Below, piece by piece: positions 56,969 to 64,000 of a stretch of DNA of 64,000 bases. Every line of letters begins with the position of its first letter. Position 1 is the stretch's first letter. A program made the translations under genes and the position numbers. This DNA comes from Pseudomonas sp. AOB-7 (GTDB lineage Bacteria > Pseudomonadota > Gammaproteobacteria > Pseudomonadales > Pseudomonadaceae), in assembly GCF_003696305.1 (NCBI RefSeq), contig NZ_RFFK01000001.1, forward strand, positions 496,001 to 560,000, written 5' to 3'. A model generated the notes under the pieces. That model was not told where the DNA came from and did no database searches. It saw nothing but the letters and a program-made list of their open reading frames with translations.

Positions 56969-58048
56969 ATGACCCCGCAACAACAGCGTCGCCAAAGCCA
57001 GCTGGCCTTCGCCGCCAGCGGCGCCGAACTCGCGGTGGGCTCGCCCGCCGACTGCCCGCTGCCCCTCGACCAGCTGCTGGCCACCCGCCCAGACAGCCCC
57101 TGGGTGCGCCGCCATTTCGCCGGCGGGCTGACCGCCGAGGTCTACCAGCTCGAAGCCGGCGGCCGGCTGTGGACGCTCAAGCGCGCACGCACCCCGTGCA
57201 AGGTGCGCAACCCCGACGGTCAGACCTCCTTTCTCAACGAAGTGCAGCGCCGCGGCGAACTGCAGGCGCTCAAGCGCCAGGCGGACTGGGGCGAGGCCCT
57301 GGCCGGCATCGTCGAGACCCGCTACGCCAGCTACCGCCAGGGCCTGCTGCTGTCGCCCTGGATCGCCGGCGAGGCGATCGACGAATGGGACGAGCGGCGC
57401 CTGCTGCAGCTGTTCGACAGCCTGCGGGCGCTGCTGCAGCTGGGCTTCTTCGAGTGGGACCTGTGCCCCGGCAACCTGCTCGACGACGGCCGCATCCGCC
57501 TATTCGACTTCGGCTATATGTACCGCTTCGAGCCGCTGCACAGCTTCAACAGCAACGGCCTGCTGAGCCCGCAGCACCATGGCGCCGAGCGCTTCGAGAC
57601 GCGCTGCTACTACGCCCATCTGCTGCGCCTGGAGCACCGGCGCGGGCAGAGCGCCGCCCTGGCCGCGCTGGAGCTGGAAAAGCGCATCGCCCTGGACTGC
57701 TACCAGCGCCTGCATCGCGAGCTGAGCACCCGCGGCGCCAGCGCCACGGTGCTGGCCTGGCTGGATGGCATTATCGACCAGTGGCGCACGGCGCTGCGCG
57801 ACGGCCTGGATGGCCTGTACCTGCGCGAGGCCTGACGCTCGCACCTGAGCGACCTGGAAGACGATCTGGGCGGCCAGACCTGCACGCCGCTGACCCTGCA
57901 GCGCATCGCCTGGCTACAACGCTGCCTGGACGAATGCGGTTCCCAGCTGCAGCGCTGGAAACTGCTCGAAGGCCGCAGCGCAGACGCCTGGCGCGCCGAG
58001 CTGGAACAGGCGCAGCAGCAGGCGCACGACTGGCAGGTCAGCGAATAG
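56969..58048 (+). pseudogene. Kinase-fold protein interrupted by an in-frame TGA at codon 289
   Basis: Residues 1-288 (56969-57835) form a protein-kinase-like fold: the invariant-Lys region [10 protein letters not shown], catalytic-loop-like WDLCPGNLL (Asp164) and metal-binding DFGY (Asp180). The stop TGA at 57833-57835 is followed in the same frame by 70 further codons ending TAG at 58048, with the high GC3 and helical composition of real coding (HLSDLEDDLGGQTCTPLTLQ). A CGA-to-TGA change would explain this. Either the full 359-residue protein has been shortened, or the shorter form still works because the kinase core is complete. Family resembles LPS/sugar kinases; divergent from malE. Function unknown. 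Confidence 0.6.
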
Positions 58049-58209
58049 GCGGGAGAGGGGTGGTGCGCACGACCCAGGCGGCCCCGGGCGCCCCAGGATT
58101 CGCCACGCCATACCCGGAGACTGGCGTATCGGCGCCATCCTAGGGTGCGCACCGCCGCCCAACGGATACGGCCGTTAGCCCCTAGTCCGGATGCCATCCG
58201 GGAATGGCC

Positions 58210-59103
58210 TCAAACCAGGCCCGTGCGCAAGCTCAGCACCCCCTCCTCCCCCGGCTGCAGGCACAAACTGTCGGGGCCGCAGCTGGCGGCTTCGACGCAG
58301 AGAAAGCCCAGGCTCTCGTTCCAGCCAACCTCGGTCAGCGGCCGGCTGCCGGGATGCCAGACCACGCTGTTGGCGCCGCCGCGGGTGTCGATGGCCAGGC
58401 GCCGCTGCCAGGGCAGGTCCTGCAGCTGCAGCAGGCCGGCGTGGCGGAAGATGCGGTGGCAGCCGTCCTCGATGCGCAGCTCGCCCTCCTGGCGGCAGTC
58501 GGCGCGCGCCAGCAGGTCATGGCCGGCGGCGCCGTCGAGGCCGAGCAGCGCCACCCGCGACACGTCGCTGATGCGCCAGTAGGCGTGCAGCGCATGGCTG
58601 AGCCGGCACGGCTCGCTGTCCTGATGACGGGTCACCAGGCGCAGCGCCAGGGTTTCGCCCAGTTCGGCCTCGAGACGCAGCGTCCAGTCGCACAGCTCGA
58701 GCTGCCAGAGCAGCCGCACGCCCTGCTCGCCCCAGTCGCAACTCAGCAGTTGCCAGTCCTCGCTCAACCTGGCCCAGCCGTGGGACGGCCAGCCGCTCTC
58801 GCTGGGATGGCGACCGAACCAGGGCCAGCAGATCGGCACCCCGCCGCGAATCGCCGCGCCCTGCGGCCAGTGCCCGGCGCACCACAGCCAGGGCCGCTGG
58901 CCGCGCGGCTGAAAATGCAGCAGTTGCGCGCCCTGACGGCTGAACGCCGCCTGGAACAGAGGGTGTTCGAGCAACAGCAGCTCGCGCCCCTGGCGCACCG
59001 TCCAGCGCTGGCGCGCCTGGCCGGGCTCGGCAAAGAGCCCGGCCAGCGGGTGCAGCTCGGCGCCGCCGCCGCCGGCGCCGAGCGGGCGCGAGGCGCTTAC
59101 CAC
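58210..59103 (-). CDS. D-hexose-6-phosphate mutarotase (YeaD-like)
   Basis: A 297-residue aldose-1-epimerase-superfamily protein: GAAIRGGVPICWPWFGRHPS, catalytic His in LSHALHAYWRISDVS and Glu in LGFLCVEAAS. Known members interconvert alpha and beta hexose-6-phosphates. The GTG start at 59101-59103 overlaps the end of lamB (its stop lies at 59097-59099). In Pseudomonas the same gene follows gtsABCD-oprB, so it belongs to the glucose-uptake operon. Confidence 0.87.
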   Translation of the reverse strand: MVSASRPLGAGGGGAELHPLAGLFAEPGQARQRWTVRQGRELLLLEHPLFQAAFSRQGAQLLHFQPRGQRPWLWCAGHWPQGAAIRGGVPICWPWFGRHPSESGWPSHGWARLSEDWQLLSCDWGEQGVRLLWQLELCDWTLRLEAELGETLALRLVTRHQDSEPCRLSHALHAYWRISDVSRVALLGLDGAAGHDLLARADCRQEGELRIEDGCHRIFRHAGLLQLQDLPWQRRLAIDTRGGANSVVWHPGSRPLTEVGWNESLGFLCVEAASCGPDSLCLQPGEEGVLSLRTGLV

Positions 59104-60347
59104 CAGTGCTCCACCTGCACGCCGAAGTTGTAGCCGTGACGCGCAGTGTCGAAAGCGCCACTGTCGGACAGCGCCGAGCCGGCCGCCAACTGGCTGGCCG
59201 CCTGCTGCGCCGCGCGGTTCCAGCTGGCGTAGGTGTAGTACAGGCGAAACTCCGGGCGCGCCCAGAAACCGGGACCGGCCGGCGACCAGGTCGGGGCGAT
59301 GGTGAACTTGGTCAGCTTGCGCGTGCCGCCGGTGGCGTCGACCTGATCGTGACCCAGCTCGCCGACCAGCTTGAACTGCTCGGTGAAGGCGTAGCTGGTG
59401 CGCCCGCCCACCGACAGCCAGTCCTGGTCGTCGCCGTCGGGCCGGGTGTCCTTCTGGTAGACGAACTGCACCTGGCCGCCGAGGCGCGGCGTGGCCTGCC
59501 AGTCGAAGAACTCCACCAGGCGCCAGCTCTTGTTGTCGCGATCCAGGGTGACGTCGCCGGTATAGCCCAGGCCGGTGCCCGGGCCGCGGCCGTACTGCAG
59601 GGCGAAGGTGTTGACGCCGCCGAGGAAGTCGCTCTGCTTGTGCTGCGCGGTGACCGCCCAGCCGCTGTTGGCGCCGGTGCTGTCGGGCTTGTCGATGTAG
59701 CTGACGCCCAGCTCCAGCTCGCCGCCCGGGTTGACCTTGAAGCCGGCGACGTTGAAGTCATGACGGTTGATATAGGGCTCCTGGAAGTAGCTGTCCTTGC
59801 GCGAGAAGGCGTAGCTGTACTTCAGGCCGCCGTACTCGAAGTCCTCGATACCGGCGCCGGTGGCGCTCTGGTTCCAGTAATAGAAGTCGCTGATATGAAT
59901 GTCGTTACGCTTGTAGAAGCGGCGTCCGGCCCACAGCGAACCGCCGTTCAGCGCCGGCACCTTGCTCCACTCGGCGTACATCTGGTTCATCCGCGCGAAA
60001 CCATAGTCGCCGGTGAACTTCGGGGTGTGGCCGTACTGGTTGTACAGCTGAGCCATGCCCTCGATGCTGAAGACCGAACCGTCGTCCAGGGTCAGCAGGT
60101 CCTGGCGCAGGTCCAGTTCGATGTACTGCTCGCACTCGTTGCCCAGGCGGTACTTGGAGGGCGCGCCAGGCAGCTGGAAGCAGGACTGGGTGCCGCCGTT
60201 CTCCGAACCGCCGGCGCCGCTGCGCATATAGCCGGTGAACTCCAGCGCCTGCACCTGAGGGGCGGCCAGCGCCAAGGCCAGCAGGCAGGGTATCGCGGGG
60301 CCGCCCAGGCCGAGCGGGTGAAAGGCAGCTTGCGGTGTGGTCTTCAT
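59097..60347 (-). CDS. lamB: LamB-type maltoporin
   Basis: A 416-residue outer-membrane porin with an unusual signal peptide (MKTTPQAAFHPLGLGG then a hydrophobic core ending PQVQA) and a mature start LEFTGYMRSGAGGSENGGTQ, characteristic of LamB. Greasy-slide aromatic residues and alternating strands follow, ending in GVQVEHWW with the C-terminal aromatic residue of outer-membrane barrels. AGGAG precedes the ATG. It stands where Pseudomonas gts operons usually carry the glucose porin oprB, between gtsD and the mutarotase. A 26-bp repeat lies in the signal-peptide codons (see findings). Confidence 0.9.
   Translation of the reverse strand: MKTTPQAAFHPLGLGGPAIPCLLALALAAPQVQALEFTGYMRSGAGGSENGGTQSCFQLPGAPSKYRLGNECEQYIELDLRQDLLTLDDGSVFSIEGMAQLYNQYGHTPKFTGDYGFARMNQMYAEWSKVPALNGGSLWAGRRFYKRNDIHISDFYYWNQSATGAGIEDFEYGGLKYSYAFSRKDSYFQEPYINRHDFNVAGFKVNPGGELELGVSYIDKPDSTGANSGWAVTAQHKQSDFLGGVNTFALQYGRGPGTGLGYTGDVTLDRDNKSWRLVEFFDWQATPRLGGQVQFVYQKDTRPDGDDQDWLSVGGRTSYAFTEQFKLVGELGHDQVDATGGTRKLTKFTIAPTWSPAGPGFWARPEFRLYYTYASWNRAAQQAASQLAAGSALSDSGAFDTARHGYNFGVQVEHWW
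60285..60310 (-). repeat. Repeat copy inside the lamB signal-peptide codons
   Basis: On the minus strand this reads CCTGGGCGGCCCCGCGA followed by TACCCTGC, nearly the same as the intergenic sequence at 60424-60449 in the opposite orientation (17 identical bases, then one mismatch, then ACCCT). The repeat lies across codons for LGLGGPAIPCL. Confidence 0.6.
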
Positions 60348-60423
60348 CGTTGCTCCTGATTGTTTTTATTGTGTGAAGTACTGCGCTTAACCGCCGCAGT
60401 GGCGGGTTCGTTGATGCGCAAGA

Positions 60424-60449
60424 CCTGGGCGGCCCCGCGACACCCTACG
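60424..60449 (+). repeat. Intergenic repeat block upstream of lamB
   Basis: CCTGGGCGGCCCCGCGA followed by CACCCTACG. Shares the GGCGGCCCCG block with 52969-52983, 58075-58090 and 49976-49993. Lies in the 132-bp gap between gtsD and lamB. Confidence 0.6.
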
Positions 60450-60479
60450 GGAGAAGGCGCGTCGATACCGCGGCGCGGC

Positions 60480-61625
60480 TCACCCTCTCTTCAACTGCGC
60501 CACCTTGCCCTCAGTGGCCTGGCGCTTTCCCGGGCGCAGGCGCTCACCGCTGGCGGCGTCGAACAGCAGCACGCGCGCCGGATCGAACTGCAGGTCCAGG
60601 CTGGCGCCGGCCTGCGGCGCGGCGTCCGGCGCCAGGCGGCAGCACACCTTGGTCTGGTTGAGGCTGACGAACACCAGGGTGTCGGGGCCGGTGGGCTCGA
60701 CCACCTCGACCTCGGCGCGCAGGCTCGGCAGCGCCGCAGCGGCGCCGGCCAGCTGAATCTGTTCGGGACGCACGCCGAGGATCAGCTCGCGCCCTTCCAG
60801 CTCCGCCGCCGCGCCCAGCGGCAGCTCGCAGCGCGCCTGCCCAGAGTCGAGCAGGCCAAAGCACTGGCCGTCGCGCAGCTGCGTGCGCAGCGGGATGAAG
60901 TTCATCGGCGGCGAACCGATAAAGCTGGCGACGAACTGGTTGGCCGGGTCGTTATAGATCTCCTGTGGGGTGCCGAACTGCTGGATGATGCCGTCCTTCA
61001 TCACCGCCACCTTGTCGCCCAGGGTCATGGCCTCGATCTGGTCGTGGGTGACGTACACCGTGGTGGTCTTCAGGCGCTGATGCATCAGCTTGATCTCGGT
61101 GCGCATCTCCACGCGCAGCTTGGCGTCGAGGTTCGACAGCGGTTCGTCGAACAGGTAGATCTTCGGCCGCCGCGCCAGCGCCCGGCCCATGGCCACGCGC
61201 TGCTGCTGGCCGCCGGACAGCTGGCCGGGCTTGCGGCCCAGCAGGTGCTCGATCTGCAGCAGCTTGGCCACACGCGCCACCTCGGCCTCGATCTCGGCCG
61301 GCGGCAACTTGCGCATCTTCAAACCGAAGGCGATGTTGTCCTTCACCGTCATGGTCGGGTACAGCGCGTAGGACTGGAATACCATGGCGATGTCGCGATC
61401 CTTCGGGCTCATGCCACTGATGTCGGCGCCGTCCACCAGGATCGCCCCGCCACTGATCTCCTCCAGGCCGGCGATGCAGTTCATCAGGGTGGATTTGCCG
61501 CAGCCGGAGGGGCCGACCAGGATCAGGAACTCGCCGGAGTCGATGGCCAGTTCGATGTTCTTCAGGGTGTCCGCCAGGCCGCTGCCGTAGGACTTGTTGA
61601 CGTTGCGCAGTTCGAGGGTAGCCAT
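60480..61625 (-). CDS. gtsD: GtsD, sugar ABC transporter ATPase (UgpC/MalK type)
   Basis: A 381-residue CUT1 ATPase: Walker [17 protein letters not shown], signature [13 protein letters not shown], Walker [18 protein letters not shown], switch [11 protein letters not shown] and the OB domain ([11 protein letters not shown]). Follows gtsC by 10 bp, order gtsA-B-C-D on the minus strand as in Pseudomonas glucose uptake systems. Similar to but distinct from malK at 46968. Confidence 0.88.
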   Translation of the reverse strand: MATLELRNVNKSYGSGLADTLKNIELAIDSGEFLILVGPSGCGKSTLMNCIAGLEEISGGAILVDGADISGMSPKDRDIAMVFQSYALYPTMTVKDNIAFGLKMRKLPPAEIEAEVARVAKLLQIEHLLGRKPGQLSGGQQQRVAMGRALARRPKIYLFDEPLSNLDAKLRVEMRTEIKLMHQRLKTTTVYVTHDQIEAMTLGDKVAVMKDGIIQQFGTPQEIYNDPANQFVASFIGSPPMNFIPLRTQLRDGQCFGLLDSGQARCELPLGAAAELEGRELILGVRPEQIQLAGAAAALPSLRAEVEVVEPTGPDTLVFVSLNQTKVCCRLAPDAAPQAGASLDLQFDPARVLLFDAASGERLRPGKRQATEGKVAQLKRG

Positions 61626-61635
61626 GGTTATTACC

Positions 61636-62514
61636 TCAACCTTTGACGGCGCCGGCGGTGAGGCCGCGCAGGAAGTATTTTCCGGCCAGGATGTAGACCA
61701 GCAGGGTGGGCAGCCCGGCGATCATCGCCGCGGCCATGTCGACGTTGTATTCCTTGGCCCCGGTGCTGGTGTTGACCAGGTTGTTCAGCGCCACGGTGAT
61801 CGGCTGGGTGTCGCCGCTGGCGAACACCACGCCGAACAGGAAGTCGTTCCAGATCTGGGTGAACTGCCAGATCAGGCAGACCATGATGATCGGCACCGAC
61901 ATCGGCAGCAGGATGCGCGCGAAGATGGTGAAGAACCCCGCGCCGTCGAGGCGCGCGGCGCGCACCAGCGCCTCGGGAATGCTCACGTAGAAGTTGCGGA
62001 AGAACAGCGTGGTGAAGGCCAGGCCGTAGACCACATGCACCAGCACCAGGCCTTCGGTGGTGTTGGCCAGGCCGAGCTGGCCGAGGGTGAAGGACGCCGG
62101 CAGGAGGATCACCTGGAACGGCAGGAAGCAACCGAACAGCAGCAGGCCGAAGAACAGCTGCGAGCCGCGAAAGCGCCACATGGCCAGCACGTAGCCGTTC
62201 AGCGCGCCAAGCAGGGTGGAGATCAGCACCGCCGGGATGGTGATCTTCACCGAGTTCCAGAAGTAGCCGCCGACGCCGTCCCAGGCCTTGACCCAGCCGA
62301 TCACCGTGAGTACGTCGGGCCAGGACAGCAAATTGCCGGTGCGGATATCGTCCGGGGTCTTGAAGCTGGTCAGCAGCATCACCAGCAGCGGCACCAGGTA
62401 CACCGCGCAGGCCAGGATCAGGGTGGCGTGAATGGCCAGGCGGCTGAGGCTGAAGGCGCTGGTCCGGCGCGCCGGTCGCGGCGCCAGGCGCGCATCGAGG
62501 ACGGAATCAGTCAT
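61636..62514 (-). CDS. gtsC: GtsC, glucose/mannose ABC transporter permease
   Basis: A 292-residue permease of the MalG family with six helices. The EAA loop is EALVRAARLDGAGFFTIFAR. The start overlaps the gtsB stop by 8 bases, so translation is coupled. Confidence 0.87.
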   Translation of the reverse strand: MTDSVLDARLAPRPARRTSAFSLSRLAIHATLILACAVYLVPLLVMLLTSFKTPDDIRTGNLLSWPDVLTVIGWVKAWDGVGGYFWNSVKITIPAVLISTLLGALNGYVLAMWRFRGSQLFFGLLLFGCFLPFQVILLPASFTLGQLGLANTTEGLVLVHVVYGLAFTTLFFRNFYVSIPEALVRAARLDGAGFFTIFARILLPMSVPIIMVCLIWQFTQIWNDFLFGVVFASGDTQPITVALNNLVNTSTGAKEYNVDMAAAMIAGLPTLLVYILAGKYFLRGLTAGAVKG

Positions 62515-63415
62515 GGCGTTTGCCTCGCAGTTCGGAATACAGGTAGGGCACCAGGATCGCCAGCACCGCGCCGAGCATCAGCATCGCGCTGGCGGCGCCG
62601 AGGCCCATCTGGCCGCGGGTGAAGGTGTGGGCGTACATGAACATCGCCGGCAGGTCGGAGGCGTAGCCGGGGCCGCCGGCGGTCATCGAGGCGACCAGGT
62701 CGAAGCTCTTGATCGCGATATGGGCGAGGATCATCAGCGCGCTGAAGAACACCGGGCCCAGGCTCGGCAGCACGATGCGCAGGTAGATGCTCGGCAGGCT
62801 GGCGCCGTCGACCTGGGCGGCGCGGATGATCGACTGGTCCACCCCTCTCAAACCAGCCAAAAAAAGCGCCATAACGAAGCCCGAGGACTGCCACACCGCG
62901 GCCATCACCAGGCAGTAGACGACGCGCTCCGGGTCCACCAACCAGTCGAAGCGAAAGCCCTCCCAGCCCCAGTCACGCAGCAGCTTGTCCAGGCCCAGGC
63001 CGGGGTTGAGCAGCCACTTCCAGGCGGTGCCGGTGACGATCATCGACAGCGCCATGGGATAGAGAAAGATGGTGCGGATAAAGCCTTCGCGGCGGATGCG
63101 CTGATCCAGCAGCACCGCCAGCAGCACGCCGATGGCCAGGCTGATGGCGATGAACAGGCCGCCGAACATCAGCAGGTTCTGGCTCGCCACCCACCAGCGG
63201 TCGTTGTCCCACAGCCGCGCGTACTGCTGCAGCCCAACGAAGTTGTAGCTGGGCATGAAACGCGAGTTGGTGAACGAGAGCAGGAAGGTCCAGCCGATGT
63301 AGCCGTAGAAGCCCACCAGCACGATGACCATGCTCGGCGCCAGCACCAGCTTGGGCAGCCAGCGTTGCAGGGCATCCAGCGGTGACGCTTTGGCGAATAC
63401 TGCGTTTGAACTCAT
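62507..63415 (-). CDS. gtsB: GtsB, glucose/mannose ABC transporter permease
   Basis: A 302-residue permease of the MalF family (six helices, no long P2 loop). Segments VLLDQRIRREGFIRTIFLYP, FLAGLRGVDQSIIRAAQVDG and ASLPSIYLRIVLP carry the EAA loop. Start with AGTG/GGAGTG region upstream. Position after gtsA and before gtsC matches P. aeruginosa gltF/gltG. Confidence 0.87.
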   Translation of the reverse strand: MSSNAVFAKASPLDALQRWLPKLVLAPSMVIVLVGFYGYIGWTFLLSFTNSRFMPSYNFVGLQQYARLWDNDRWWVASQNLLMFGGLFIAISLAIGVLLAVLLDQRIRREGFIRTIFLYPMALSMIVTGTAWKWLLNPGLGLDKLLRDWGWEGFRFDWLVDPERVVYCLVMAAVWQSSGFVMALFLAGLRGVDQSIIRAAQVDGASLPSIYLRIVLPSLGPVFFSALMILAHIAIKSFDLVASMTAGGPGYASDLPAMFMYAHTFTRGQMGLGAASAMLMLGAVLAILVPYLYSELRGKRHD

Positions 63416-63538
63416 GGATCACTCCGTTGTTGCAGGTTGCGCGGTCGGCCCCATTGCCCCTGAGAGAGGGAAACGCGGCGCGGCCGATCCCGTGGCGCAG
63501 GCTTGAGGGCATGCGCCTGGGATCACAGGCTTGAAACC

Positions 63539-63582
63539 GGCGGGTTACGCCCGCCCTGGGGGAAGGGCCGCCCAGGCGGCCC
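63539..63582. repeat. Hairpins between gtsA and gtsB
   Basis: Two stem-loops, GGCGGG/CCCGCC (63539-63555) and GGGCCGCC/GGCGGCCC (63565-63582), directly after the gtsA stop. As after malE, they probably keep binding-protein mRNA levels above those of the permeases. Confidence 0.6.
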
Positions 63583-63588
63583 GAGCGC

Positions 63589-64000
63589 TCACTGCACCGC
63601 CTGGATCGCCGCCGCCAGCTGCTGGGCGGCGCGCTTGGGGTCGGCCTTGGGGTCGTTGAAGAAGTTGGTCACCACGTCGAACACCGCGCCCTGCACGTAG
63701 CTGGAGGCGGCCATGCCGTGGGCCAGGCTCGGCTGCAGACCGCCGCCGGCGGCGGCATCCTTGAAGTCGGCCATGGACTTCTGCGCGCAGGCGTCGAAGC
63801 TGCTCATGTCCTGGTCCATGCGCACCGGGATCGAGCCCTTGTTCTGGTTGAAGAACTCCTGGAACTCGGTGCCCATCACCGTGCGCGCCAGGTCTTCCTG
63901 GGCCTTGCGGTTGTCGGCGTCGCTCAGCTTGAACATGGCCAGCGAGTCGATGTTGAAGGCGAAGCTGCCCTGGGTTCCGGGGAAGGCCAGGCACTGGTAG
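63589..64000 (-). CDS. gtsA: GtsA, glucose/mannose-binding protein (partial; N-terminus outside window)
   Basis: C-terminal 136 residues of a CUT1 binding protein, running off the right edge. Visible: [52 protein letters not shown] and the end [13 protein letters not shown]. These segments match the C-terminal lobe of GtsA/GltB proteins of Pseudomonas. The operon promoter and any gtsRS/two-component genes lie outside the window. Confidence 0.88.
   Translation of the reverse strand, partial: YQCLAFPGTQGSFAFNIDSLAMFKLSDADNRKAQEDLARTVMGTEFQEFFNQNKGSIPVRMDQDMSSFDACAQKSMADFKDAAAGGGLQPSLAHGMAASSYVQGAVFDVVTNFFNDPKADPKRAAQQLAAAIQAVQ

Noticed and set aside
57833..57835. Selenocysteine at the in-frame TGA
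   Set aside because: No stem-loop of SECIS type was evident right after the codon, and the family has no redox role; nonsense mutation or error is simpler.

Overview
The window is high-GC proteobacterial DNA. Gene content and layout point to a Pseudomonas-like gammaproteobacterium: a complete fpvGHJK-fpvCDEF iron-release operon, the three-gene NAGGN osmolyte operon, gtsBCD-type sugar transport, REP-type palindromes built on a CCCGGAT/ATCCGGG core, and bifunctional glucosylglycerol-phosphate synthase/phosphatase. The genus is an inference; no rRNA gene is present to confirm it.

Layout. 0-1.3 kb: end of an unidentified gene and an AraC-type regulator. 1.4-7.5 kb: eight tightly overlapping genes matching fpvG-H-J-K-C-D-E-F (inner-membrane reductase, accessory proteins and a metal ABC transporter). 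7.5-8.3 kb: REP hairpin, a 28-codon ORF, and tRNA-Asp, tRNA-Asp, tRNA-Val. 8.3-13.9 kb: MarR regulator divergent from the N-acetylglutaminylglutamine amide trio (amidotransferase, GNAT/ATP-grasp synthetase, M42 peptidase). 14-17 kb: a 7TM hybrid histidine kinase and a YheU-like protein. 17.1-19.6 kb: hvfA-hvfB-hvfC-doxX, a copper-linked RiPP system with five EGKCG repeats in the precursor. 19.9-23.7 kb: MFS transporter, a 142-bp MITE-like element and ggpPS. 23.8-26 kb: lipoprotein, VOC, YCII and alpha/beta hydrolase genes.

26.1-41.4 kb is an accessory segment with visibly lower GC, bounded by two direct-repeat copies (about 480-490 bp) of the 5' part of the hydrolase gene; the right copy is a truncated pseudogene. 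Inside are redox and regulator genes and, at 32.3-40.7 kb, a complete DddD-type dimethylsulfoniopropionate (DMSP) catabolic cluster: dddR, dddD, dddT, dddB, dddC. A shared palindromic repeat lies on each side of the ddd genes. 41.9-46 kb continues with VOC, two LysR regulators, an Old Yellow Enzyme and a membrane protein.

46.2-64 kb returns to high GC and holds a maltose/glucose locus: GST, malK-like ATPase, GH13 alpha-glucosidase, malT, malG, malF, malE with putative MalT boxes, a kinase-like gene carrying an in-frame TGA, hexose-6-phosphate mutarotase, lamB maltoporin in the place oprB normally occupies, then gtsD, gtsC, gtsB and the end of gtsA. Taken together, NAGGN synthesis, glucosylglycerol synthesis and a BCCT/DMSP pathway suggest a lifestyle exposed to salt and marine or algal osmolytes.
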